Assembly: GCA_013911135.1 (NCBI GenBank)
Contig: JACERO010000016.1
Location: 1 to 33,429 of the forward strand
Direction: 5' to 3'
DNA from: Candidatus Nitrosopumilus sp.
GTDB taxonomy: Archaea; Thermoproteota; Nitrososphaeria; Nitrososphaerales; Nitrosopumilaceae
DNA length: 33,429 nucleotides
Positions 25,655 to 33,429 of this stretch are shown here, piece after piece. The notes under the pieces are model-generated. The model made no database searches. It was not told the origin of the DNA and was given only the letters and a program-made list of their open reading frames with translations. Each line of letters starts with the position of its first letter. Position 1 is the stretch's first letter. A program made the translations under genes and the position numbers.

Positions 25655-26664
25655 GCTTTAGCTACTTTCATCAAATTACTAATTTTAATATCCATTCCGA
25701 ATCTTTTTTCATGCTTTTTCATGTATAGAAATATTGCAATAAAGTCAGGTAATGCCTTGAAGAAATTAAAGTCCTTGTGGATTTTTTTTCTAACGAAATT
25801 AAAGACCTTAGCATATACCTTGAAGTGTTTATCAACTGCCTTTTCATATGCTGCAAAGTCATGCATGTTATCCAAGAAAATATCAACACACTGCATAGAT
25901 GGAATAATTCCCTCACCTAACATTGCAAAAACTGTTCCAATTGATTCTCCAACACCAACTACTTTTCCTGAATAGAATGGTTTGCATCTATCTGGTGTGG
26001 CTAGTCTAATTGGGCGTCCTTTAGTCTTGAGTACCTTACCTCCATATTTTTTCAAGAATTCGTCAGTGACTTTGATGTGATTTTTGTTGTAGTCTCCAGC
26101 ACCAATGTGTGCCCATTTCTCTCCTAATGGAAAATACCAAAAGTATCCAGACATTCCTGGAAATGGCTCTAAGTAAAAGTCATCAAATGGTACGCCGTTT
26201 TCATATTCTACTTTGTATTCATATGTCAGCAAAAAGAAATCTTCTTTTAGTTTTGGTAGATAAATTCTGTGAAATCCTGTACAATCAATTATCATGTCAT
26301 ATTCTTTTTCTAACTCTTCAAGCTTTGGTGCTGTTCCATAAAGTACCTTGGAATCTTTGATAAAATCTTTGATTAATGCTAATTTGTTATACGTACATAA
26401 CCCGTGTAATCCAATATCAAACTTTACACCATTTCCCATTTTGACTTTCATGGTTTTACCATCATGAATCATAAAGTCATCAAAATCTCTGCCAGTTTTT
26501 TTGCAGAACTTGTCTAGCTCTGACTTTATTGTGCCCCAAGCGCAGATAGAGTCATGTCTCTCTTCTACCATTCTTTCATAACCTACTACTTCATATTCAG
26601 AATCCTTTAGCCTGGCCATTAGATAAGAGCCTGCTACTCCCATACCCATTACTGCTATCTTCAA
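25651..26664 (-). CDS. Geranylgeranyl-reductase-like FAD-dependent oxidoreductase
   Basis: A 337-residue flavoprotein of the geranylgeranyl reductase family, whose archaeal members saturate the isoprenoid chains of membrane lipids or of quinones. GMGVAG (7-12) is the FAD-binding dinucleotide motif. MIIDCTGFHR is the usual DxTG region, and GYFWYFPLGEKWAHIGAGD plus GKVVGVGESIGTVFAMLGEGI are the family's substrate and second FAD blocks. At 337 residues it is somewhat shorter than typical archaeal lipid reductases (about 390-400), so its substrate is open. The start is TTG at 26664 with the Rossmann strand immediately following; AATAAATATA at 26690-26699 is a suitable TATA box about 30 nt upstream. 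Confidence 0.82.
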   Translation of the reverse strand: MKIAVMGMGVAGSYLMARLKDSEYEVVGYERMVEERHDSICAWGTIKSELDKFCKKTGRDFDDFMIHDGKTMKVKMGNGVKFDIGLHGLCTYNKLALIKDFIKDSKVLYGTAPKLEELEKEYDMIIDCTGFHRIYLPKLKEDFFLLTYEYKVEYENGVPFDDFYLEPFPGMSGYFWYFPLGEKWAHIGAGDYNKNHIKVTDEFLKKYGGKVLKTKGRPIRLATPDRCKPFYSGKVVGVGESIGTVFAMLGEGIIPSMQCVDIFLDNMHDFAAYEKAVDKHFKVYAKVFNFVRKKIHKDFNFFKALPDFIAIFLYMKKHEKRFGMDIKISNLMKVAKA

Positions 26665-26767
26665 GATATTTTGCGATTCATCTATGCCTAATAAATATAC
26701 TATCTGAAATTTTCACCTGTATCCATCACCATCTTTTTGGAGTTGATCTTCATCTCAATTGCCTTTT

Positions 26768-29629
26768 TTATTCAATTAAAATTGCAGGCTTGAATGGTCT
26801 TGCATGTTTTGCTTTTCCTTTTGGATCATAGATATTATCATCGTCTTCAGCAAAAACAACTACATCGACACCAAAGTCCTGCTTTGCAATTGAGATCAAC
26901 TCTTTAGAAATAAACTGTTTTTCATTAAATTCTTTAACTTCTAGTTTTGTCTTTCTAATTTCAGTTGGTTCAGATAAAATATCTTTGATAGCTTTTTGAA
27001 CAAAGTCAGGATTTTTCTTAATGTCAACTGTTTCAGGATTTGCAATTAATTCTTTCATTATTACTCCCATGTTAGTCTGCTCTGCCATCACTTTTTCTAA
27101 AATAGAGTGATAAGCTTTTGACTTGAATGAATCAGCTGTATAGATAGTAATCTTCTTTGGAGTAATCTTTGTAACTTTGAGAATATTTGCAATATCATTA
27201 ATAATTGACTTTAACAAGTCTTCAGCTTGGATAGCTTTAGCATCTATTACACCAGTATTTACTACAGGCCAGCTCGACTTTGAAACCATCTCTGAATTTC
27301 CAAGCTTCTCCCACATCTCTTCAGATATGTGTGGTGCAAATGGTGATAGCATTGCTACTCTGATACTGTGAATTTGATGTAGTATTCCATCATAATCATT
27401 ACGTCCTTTAGATTTGACTCGTCTGAGATACCATGACAAGTCGCCTTCAAATGCAAATAATATCTCATGTAGTGCCTCTCGTAATCTCATCTTCTCAACT
27501 GATCCTGTAACATTTGCAATCAGATTCTGTAATCTACTTGTAATCCATTTGTCTTCAGCCTCAGTATTACTAATTGAGCCTGATTTTAGACTAGAGCATT
27601 CCTCAAGAATTGATTCAAGCTTATTCTTGATTCCGCCAACTGATTCTAAATTAAAGTCAGCGTCCTGTAGCAGCTCAGCTGATATGATAATTGCCAATCT
27701 AATTGGATCTGCTCCATAATCTTGTATTGCTTGTCGCAATGGAATGATATTTCCCATTGATTTGGACATCTTCTTACCATCCATCAATACAGAACCATTA
27801 ACAACAATTTGTTGCGGCCAATTGTCTTCTGGAAATATAGCAACATGATTAAAAACAAAAAATGTCAAGTGATTTGGAACTAAATCTCGACCCGAATGTC
27901 TTGAATCAACTGGATAAAAGTATGCAAACTCTTTTCTAATCTTCTCTACTGTACTGGCTTCAATACCTGATACTTTATCAGCTGAACCCTTACCTAAAAA
28001 GACATAGTCGAAGAATTCCTTTGATAAATTCTCAGCTTTAATCGTTCCATCATTGACAAATCGAGCTATTGTATAGTATGACATGTAAATTACAGAATCA
28101 GATAAACTCTCTATAATCCAATCCTTATCCCATGGTAGTTTTGTACCCAAACCATGTTGTCTCGCACAAGCTCGTTCTCGTAACCATCCAATTACATAAT
28201 GAAATTCACTTACAATTTCATTTGGTAAAATATTCATTGAATCAAAGCACTGTGTAACTTTTGCCTTCCAATCTCTATCCCCATAATTGAGAAACCATTG
28301 GTTTGACAAAATTTTAACAACACATTCAGTTCCACAACGACACTTTACAGGAGTATTTGTCAACTCTAACAAAATATCTGAATACTTGTTCTTCTCTAAC
28401 CACTCTTTGATTGTATCTTTAACTTCAGATACTTTCTTGCCTGCAAACTGCTCACAGTTTTCTTTGAGAACTCCACCATAGAATTCTTTACCATAAATCT
28501 CAGTTGTAACTTCTTCAAGTTTGGGGTCATCCTGATTCTTTATGTCAAATTTCTCACAGGTCTCTTTTGCTGAAAATTCCCCATATCCTTCTGTAGATAT
28601 GATTGAGATAGGTTTGATTAGTTGATATTCTGAGCCTAGAGGCTGGTCTTTCTTGAAATTAACTAGAGTCTGATAGTCAAATGGAGCATGAGCTGGCACT
28701 GACATTACAAGACCAGTTCCCGTAGATGATTCAACAAAGCTAGCTTGAATCATTGGAATTGATTTATTGAGATGTGGAATGATAACATTTTGTCCGACTA
28801 ACTCGGAGCCAGCAATTTCACCATCATATGTGATCTCTTTATCCAAAAATTCTAACTTGTGTGCACACTCACTAGATACAATCCATTTTTCACCATCTAC
28901 GGTAATTTTTTTATACATTACTCCAGGATTGACCCAAAGATTTGTCACACCAAAGATAGTTTCTGGACGTAGTGTTGCAGTTGGTATGATAAAATCTCCA
29001 AACTTGAACTTAATCAAAATATATTCAGTAAAGTCTGGCTCAACATCACCCATTGTATCGTGTTGTGATACAGGATTTTGATCACGTGGACACCATCCAA
29101 CAGGATGATTCCCTTGTATGATCAAGTTTTTCTCTTTCAAAATATTAATTTGCCATTCAATAAATTTCTGATAAGCTGGAACTATAGTAGTAAACTCTCG
29201 TCTCCAATCAATGGAATAACCCATCTCTATCATTCCTGCTTTGATCTCTTCATGAAAATAGTCTGCAATCTTTATTGGTTCAACAAAAGTCTTGATAGCA
29301 TCTTCTGGAACATGATAGATGTTACGTAGTCCATTAAGTATCTCCTTATCTTCAGACTCTACTCTTCTGGCCATGCCAAGTATTGGTGTTCCAGTATAAT
29401 GGAAACCCATTGGGAACAAGACATTGTATCCTTTCATTCGATAAAATCTTGCATGAATGTCAGCTATGGTGTACGTTCTTCCATGTCCAATATGTTGAGG
29501 TGAATTAGGATATGGATATGCTACTGTGACGAATTTTTTTGGTTTCTCATTTGGATTTGTCTCAAAGTCATGGTTTTCATTCCACTTATCCCTCCACTTT
29601 GATTCAATCTCATTCCAGTTTACGTCCAT
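26768..29629 (-). CDS. leuS: Leucyl-tRNA synthetase, archaeal type
   Basis: Charges tRNA-Leu with leucine; class I. The HIGH motif is at 46-49 (SPQHIGHGRTY) and KMSKS at 620-624. Between them lies the CP1 editing domain, with TLRPETIFGVTNLWVNPG and the conserved ESSTGTGLVMSVPAHAPFDY. Zinc-binding candidates are CRCGTEC. At 953 residues it is the archaeal/eukaryotic length. Its ATG follows the alaS stop after 4 bp, with GGATGAT at the alaS end serving as ribosome-binding site, so the two synthetases form an operon. Confidence 0.97.
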   Translation of the reverse strand: MDVNWNEIESKWRDKWNENHDFETNPNEKPKKFVTVAYPYPNSPQHIGHGRTYTIADIHARFYRMKGYNVLFPMGFHYTGTPILGMARRVESEDKEILNGLRNIYHVPEDAIKTFVEPIKIADYFHEEIKAGMIEMGYSIDWRREFTTIVPAYQKFIEWQINILKEKNLIIQGNHPVGWCPRDQNPVSQHDTMGDVEPDFTEYILIKFKFGDFIIPTATLRPETIFGVTNLWVNPGVMYKKITVDGEKWIVSSECAHKLEFLDKEITYDGEIAGSELVGQNVIIPHLNKSIPMIQASFVESSTGTGLVMSVPAHAPFDYQTLVNFKKDQPLGSEYQLIKPISIISTEGYGEFSAKETCEKFDIKNQDDPKLEEVTTEIYGKEFYGGVLKENCEQFAGKKVSEVKDTIKEWLEKNKYSDILLELTNTPVKCRCGTECVVKILSNQWFLNYGDRDWKAKVTQCFDSMNILPNEIVSEFHYVIGWLRERACARQHGLGTKLPWDKDWIIESLSDSVIYMSYYTIARFVNDGTIKAENLSKEFFDYVFLGKGSADKVSGIEASTVEKIRKEFAYFYPVDSRHSGRDLVPNHLTFFVFNHVAIFPEDNWPQQIVVNGSVLMDGKKMSKSMGNIIPLRQAIQDYGADPIRLAIIISAELLQDADFNLESVGGIKNKLESILEECSSLKSGSISNTEAEDKWITSRLQNLIANVTGSVEKMRLREALHEILFAFEGDLSWYLRRVKSKGRNDYDGILHQIHSIRVAMLSPFAPHISEEMWEKLGNSEMVSKSSWPVVNTGVIDAKAIQAEDLLKSIINDIANILKVTKITPKKITIYTADSFKSKAYHSILEKVMAEQTNMGVIMKELIANPETVDIKKNPDFVQKAIKDILSEPTEIRKTKLEVKEFNEKQFISKELISIAKQDFGVDVVVFAEDDDNIYDPKGKAKHARPFKPAILIE

Positions 29630-29633
29630 TATA

Positions 29634-32324
29634 TCATCCTAAAATCATTGATTTTGCTTTGGCTATCGCCTCGTCTTTTTTAGATGTGTCTTTTCCTCCC
29701 CCTTGAGCAAATTTGGTATCTCCACCACCTGCTCCACCAAGGATTTTAGCCACAGATTTGGCAATTTCTCCAGCATTTTTGCTCTTTGAGACCTCATCTC
29801 CGCAATATGCCATTATTCGAATAGTTGGGCCTGATTCAAAGATTCCAACATAAATCGAATTTGGATTATTCTTGACTATTTTTTTACCAAAGTTTGTGTG
29901 AAAGAATTCATCATATTGTGGACTAGCTGTAAAACATATCTTCATAGAATTCTGTATAGTCATTTCAATTTCATCAATTATTGTTGTATCACTCAGAGAT
30001 ACAACTTGTTCTAATAGTATGGGAATTTTTTCTCTAGTCTTTTCTTTTCCTTCTTCTCTTTGTTTATCCATGATTTCTTTTTGAGCTGATTCTTCATCTT
30101 GCTTTGATTGTTTGACTTTTTGTTGCTCAACATATTCTTGTGCAGTTGGACCTGAAACAAATTCAATTCTTACTACTCCATCTTGAATTCTTTTTGTTCT
30201 AGTAATCTTGATTAACTCAATCTCTTTTGTCTTTTTGACATGAGTTCCACCACATGCTTCTACATCAAAGTCTTCAATTGATACAATTCTAACTGATTTG
30301 ACAGGAACTACTCCTCCTTGGTAAATCTTAAATCCATATTTTTGTTCTGCAGTACCTCTATCAAAATAATCAATTGTTACTGACATGTCTTTTACAACTA
30401 TGTCATTTGCAGCTCTCTCAATATCTTGTACTTGTTCTTCTGTAAGTGATGAATGATGTGTGATGTCTAGTCTAGCATGATCATCATCTTTGAATGCAGA
30501 ATGCTGCCAAACCCATGAACCTAACACTCCTCTAGCTGATGAATTTAAAATGTGTGTGCTGGTATGGTTTTTTGTAATGTTTGATCTACGAGTTTCATCG
30601 ACTATACATGATACTGTTTCTCCTTCTTTTGGAATCTCTCCATCTATCTTGTGCAAAATCACACCGCCGTGTTTATTCACATCAGCTACTTTTGAGCCTG
30701 AAATAGTTCCATAATCTGGTTCTTGCCCTCCTCCTCTTGCATAAAATGATGTTCTATCAAGTACTATCAAATTATCAATTACTCTAAGAACTCTGGCATC
30801 AAATGACATAGGATCATCTTTGTAAAATAACATCTCAGTTTCAGGAAGGTCCTCAATTGCTAGTTGCTCTGCAGTCTTTTTCTTGTCTGACTGGTGCAAA
30901 TCTGATAATTTTTCATAAAATGATGAGGGAATCTCTGAAATTGCATCTATCTCTTTGAGATATTCAGGTGTAATTCCATCTGATTCGTATAATGTAATTA
31001 ATTCATCAACTGATGGTGTTCCTTTTTCACGAATTTTATCTGCCTTTTTCTTCATGTGTACTTTGGATTCTACATATCTCTGAGATTCTATTTTTAGAAT
31101 AGTTTTGACGTCCTGTCTCTTCTCACCTAGTTCTGGATATGTGTCTTTGAGATACTCAATATGCATATCCACTAATTCATCAATGTCTAGCTTCAAATTC
31201 ATTCTATCAATTGTTCCATTAATTCTTCGTATCATCATTCTTAGATTATATCCTCCGCCAACATTGCTTGGTAGAGCACCATCAGCTATTGCAAAGATCA
31301 AAGTACGAAGATGATCTGCAATAAGATACATTCCTTCAAGTGATGTGATGATTCTATTTACTTGGTCCTCGCTTAATCCTACACTCTTTACTGCATGTTT
31401 TCTTACATCAATCAAGTCATCATGTATCTCTAGATTCTTCGCAATTGCTGTAAAGTATTTTCTTAACATTTCAGAATCTGAATCAATTCCTATTTTTTCA
31501 AACAAGTGATTTGTAATTGGACCAAAACAGCAGTCATATGCAGTAGGAGTGCCCATGGTAATCCATGCAAATCTTTCTAAACCTGCACCCATGTCTATAA
31601 TTTTCTGGTCAAGTGTAGTGTGCTTGCCTAATTCTCCCTGAAATTCAGTAAATACTGCATTCCCAAGCTCCAATCCTTTAACAAAATATTCTAATGATGA
31701 TCCAAAAGAACCACCTCCTGCCCATACGTCTTCAACAAAAACAACTTCTTCTTTTTTAATTCCAAATTGTTCAGTTAGTAATCTAAAGTCTAAATCAACA
31801 CATTGGTCTTTCCAATAACCATCTGTATTTGGTATACTGTGTTGCCCAATCATACAAAAGCTAGAAAAGTGTCTACCAGTTACTCCAACATTTTCCAAAT
31901 CTTTGAAACGCAAACAAGTTTGTGGGACCACTAATGGATTTGCAGGAAACTCAAAAACTACTTTTGAACCCATCACTCTTTGAAAATCAACAATTGATGC
32001 AATTGTAAAGTACAAGTCATCACGCCATCTACATACAACTGGATATCTACTAACTGAAGTGTGACCATTTTTTACAAAAAATTCTTCAACTTGTTTCCAT
32101 GCTTGTGTATAATCAAATCTTTTAGTTGTTGGCGGTTCTCCAATGAATGAATACGTATCATCTGCATCATCAGGACAAACATTTCTTTCAGAATCTAAAG
32201 TCCAAAAGAATCTACCACACTTTGAGCAAGCTTTTCTGACAAAACCCTGTTCGTCAAATAATTTGACTTTATAGTATCTATCAGGATCTGATGAAAATTC
32301 CTTTAGAATCTCTTTTTTATCCAA
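29634..32324 (-). CDS. alaS: Alanyl-tRNA synthetase, archaeal type
   Basis: Charges tRNA-Ala; class II. Archaeal AlaRS starts with a cysteine-rich extension, here CSKCGRFFWTLDSERNVCPD (C33, C36, C50). The class II catalytic core is followed by the editing domain with HTSTH and CGGTH, which hold the zinc-binding residues, and a C-terminal domain ending in GGAGGGDTKFAQGGGKD. Length 896 is typical. The start is TTG at 32324; no in-frame ATG precedes MDKKEILKEF, and TTCTTAATAA (around 32345-32355) lies about 26 nt upstream, again a leaderless geometry. Confidence 0.97.
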   Translation of the reverse strand: MDKKEILKEFSSDPDRYYKVKLFDEQGFVRKACSKCGRFFWTLDSERNVCPDDADDTYSFIGEPPTTKRFDYTQAWKQVEEFFVKNGHTSVSRYPVVCRWRDDLYFTIASIVDFQRVMGSKVVFEFPANPLVVPQTCLRFKDLENVGVTGRHFSSFCMIGQHSIPNTDGYWKDQCVDLDFRLLTEQFGIKKEEVVFVEDVWAGGGSFGSSLEYFVKGLELGNAVFTEFQGELGKHTTLDQKIIDMGAGLERFAWITMGTPTAYDCCFGPITNHLFEKIGIDSDSEMLRKYFTAIAKNLEIHDDLIDVRKHAVKSVGLSEDQVNRIITSLEGMYLIADHLRTLIFAIADGALPSNVGGGYNLRMMIRRINGTIDRMNLKLDIDELVDMHIEYLKDTYPELGEKRQDVKTILKIESQRYVESKVHMKKKADKIREKGTPSVDELITLYESDGITPEYLKEIDAISEIPSSFYEKLSDLHQSDKKKTAEQLAIEDLPETEMLFYKDDPMSFDARVLRVIDNLIVLDRTSFYARGGGQEPDYGTISGSKVADVNKHGGVILHKIDGEIPKEGETVSCIVDETRRSNITKNHTSTHILNSSARGVLGSWVWQHSAFKDDDHARLDITHHSSLTEEQVQDIERAANDIVVKDMSVTIDYFDRGTAEQKYGFKIYQGGVVPVKSVRIVSIEDFDVEACGGTHVKKTKEIELIKITRTKRIQDGVVRIEFVSGPTAQEYVEQQKVKQSKQDEESAQKEIMDKQREEGKEKTREKIPILLEQVVSLSDTTIIDEIEMTIQNSMKICFTASPQYDEFFHTNFGKKIVKNNPNSIYVGIFESGPTIRIMAYCGDEVSKSKNAGEIAKSVAKILGGAGGGDTKFAQGGGKDTSKKDEAIAKAKSMILG

Positions 32325-32402
32325 CGATGAGCATGCTCCAGTCCATTATTAAGAATTGTCGATTAATAATAAATTAAATACACTACATGATTCAGTTTAT
32401 CC

Positions 32403-32912
32403 GTGTTTGGAAAAAAACTTACTCTAAAAGAAGGGGCTCATGTTTTTGCTACTAAAAAAAATGGTGATTTTTTTGACTTTATCTTTGGAGTAATAACAGG
32501 TATTGATGGTAAAAAAGTAGGAGTCAATGGTGTAATAGTCAATCCTGTTGGCCTCAAAAATAAGGTAGAACAAGGAAAAACAGGAGAACGTTCACGAGAA
32601 ATACTTGAGCATCCAACACCTGATAATGTTGTTCTAGCTTTAGTCTATAGAATTGAATATGAAAATTATGCTGATATAGTTAATCTTGATGAAGACAAAT
32701 GCGATATTATTCCTCCACAAGTGTATCAAATGTTAGATGGTTGGATTAGAGAATCTCTATCAGAATTTCTAAATAAAGTATTGTCATTACCTCTTGGTTC
32801 AGAAAGAGATGAAGCAAAACGGGTTTTAAAACAGAGAATGGAGAGTTTGGTTGATAAAAACCTAAGAAGAACACTTTATTCTGTTTGTCGAAGTCTTAGA
32901 ATCTTGAACTAA
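32403..32912 (+). CDS. Conserved-looking protein of unknown function
   Basis: 169 residues from GTG at 32403, supported by AAATTAAATA (32371-32380) about 28 nt upstream. I do not recognise the family. Residues about 8-60 look like a small beta barrel (GAHVFATKKNGDFFDFIFGVITGIDGKKVGVNGVIV), and the rest is helical and charged (WIRESLSEFLNKVLSLPLGSERDEAKRVLKQRMESLVDKNLRRTLYSVCRSLRIL). There is no signal peptide or membrane segment. It sits just upstream of the P1 gene on the same strand, but 66 bp apart and with a separate promoter for P1, so a shared function is not implied. Confidence 0.65.
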   Translation: MFGKKLTLKEGAHVFATKKNGDFFDFIFGVITGIDGKKVGVNGVIVNPVGLKNKVEQGKTGERSREILEHPTPDNVVLALVYRIEYENYADIVNLDEDKCDIIPPQVYQMLDGWIRESLSEFLNKVLSLPLGSERDEAKRVLKQRMESLVDKNLRRTLYSVCRSLRILN

Positions 32913-32946
32913 TTTTTAAATTTTTTAGGCATGATTTCTCCATAGT

Positions 32947-32955
32947 TTTATATTA
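32947..32955 (+). promoter_or_regulatory. TATA box of the P1 gene
   Basis: TTTATATTA, centred about 28 nt before the ATG at 32979, so initiation is predicted within a few bases of the start codon. Confidence 0.6.
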
Positions 32956-32978
32956 TGCTCTAGGAAAATCTCGATACA

Positions 32979-33260
32979 ATGGAATATGTTTACGCTGCTT
33001 TACTTCTTCACAAGCTAGAAAAAGAAGTCGATGAGACAAACGTCATCTCAGTTGTCAAAGCCTCTGGTGCTGAAGTTAATGAAGCTCAAGTTAAAGCACT
33101 AGTTGCAGCCTTGGCCGATGTAAATATTGACGATGCAATTAAAGCCGCACCTATAGCAGTTGCAGCAGCCGGTGGTGAAGCAAAGAAAGAGGAAAAACCT
33201 AAAGAAGAAGGTAAAACCGAAGAAGCAGCCATAGAAGGATTATCTTCTCTATTTGGCTAG
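32979..33260 (+). CDS. rpl12: Ribosomal protein P1 (archaeal L12 stalk protein)
   Basis: The 93-residue stalk protein, present as several dimers on L10 (P0), recruits elongation factors. The N-terminal dimerisation domain is [57 protein letters not shown]. It is followed by an Ala/Gly-rich hinge, a Lys/Glu-rich stretch and the factor-binding tail GLSSLFG. In many archaea the gene follows L10 and precedes alaS. Here alaS is nearby but on the opposite strand, and L10 and L1 are not in the window. Confidence 0.96.
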   Translation: MEYVYAALLLHKLEKEVDETNVISVVKASGAEVNEAQVKALVAALADVNIDDAIKAAPIAVAAAGGEAKKEEKPKEEGKTEEAAIEGLSSLFG

Positions 33261-33265
33261 ATAAC

Positions 33266-33285
33266 TTTACTTTTTTTCAATTTAA
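33266..33285 (+). terminator. T-rich terminator after P1
   Basis: A run of seven T (33271-33277) shortly after the P1 stop fits archaeal oligo-T termination. From here to the window end I see no gene. A short inverted repeat (ATGATA-GTG-TATCAT, 33381-33395) is the only other structure. Confidence 0.4.
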
Positions 33286-33429
33286 TTTTCTAAATACGAA
33301 TACAGTAGATGGGAAAGTAACTCAAATTAGATCAGAAACTATCAATTATTCAATCAAATTATTCCGATAGAAAAAGCTTGATGATAGTGTATCATTTTAT
33401 CAAATGTGAATCACAACTCATTTGATACC

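Noticed and set aside
33381-33395. Inverted repeat ATGATA-GTG-TATCAT as a terminator or operator
   Set aside because: Six-base AT-rich arms are common by chance here and no gene start or T run follows it within the window.

Overview
The window looks like chromosome from an ammonia-oxidising thaumarchaeon of the Nitrosopumilaceae type (Nitrosopumilus or Nitrosarchaeum-like). The evidence is AT-rich DNA, a single unsplit RNA polymerase A gene, an unsplit rpoB, archaeal ribosomal proteins (L30e, P1, S7, S12), four secreted proteins ending in the PEFG-CTERM sorting signal, one CFI-box C-terminus, and TATA boxes placed about 26 nt upstream of many start codons, as expected for leaderless archaeal transcripts.

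Layout. 1-1556: a secreted CFI-box protein with a 13-unit Glu-Pro repeat and a small unknown protein. 1551-3131: a radical SAM protein. 3219-8217: genes for the nickel-pincer nucleotide (Lar) cofactor, as two divergent units, mdh-larB on the minus strand and larC-larE-cysteine desulfurase on the plus strand. No larA is visible. 8214-11780: a minus-strand array of four PEFG-CTERM surface proteins, three of which share almost identical 3' ends and promoter/terminator spacers. 11947-24431: the transcription/translation block rpoH-rpoB-rpoA-lsm, then L30e-nusA-S12-S7. It is interrupted at 19647-22454 by two secreted-protein genes, both broken by frameshifts. 24461-24548: a minus-strand tRNA-Gln(CTG) with a probable 15-nt intron. 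24594-26664: an unknown protein, a YkgJ-like cysteine-cluster protein and a geranylgeranyl-reductase-like flavoprotein. 26768-32324: alaS-leuS on the minus strand. 32403-33260: an unknown 169-residue protein and stalk protein P1. 33261-33429 holds no gene that I can see.

How the parts fit. LarB, LarC and LarE together suffice in known systems to make the nickel-pincer cofactor from nicotinic acid adenine dinucleotide. Here a cysteine desulfurase overlaps larE by 4 bp, suggesting a dedicated sulfur supply, and malate dehydrogenase is paired with larB. The surface-protein genes reuse one beta-sandwich-like domain with different C-terminal anchors. The rest is core information processing.

I found no CRISPR array, insertion sequence, phage gene or defence locus. 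The most unusual signals are the LarE-desulfurase coupling, the homogenised PEFG gene tails and promoters, a cluster of three frameshifts in the secreted genes lodged in the RNA polymerase block, and two perfect palindromes lying between TATA box and predicted transcription start.
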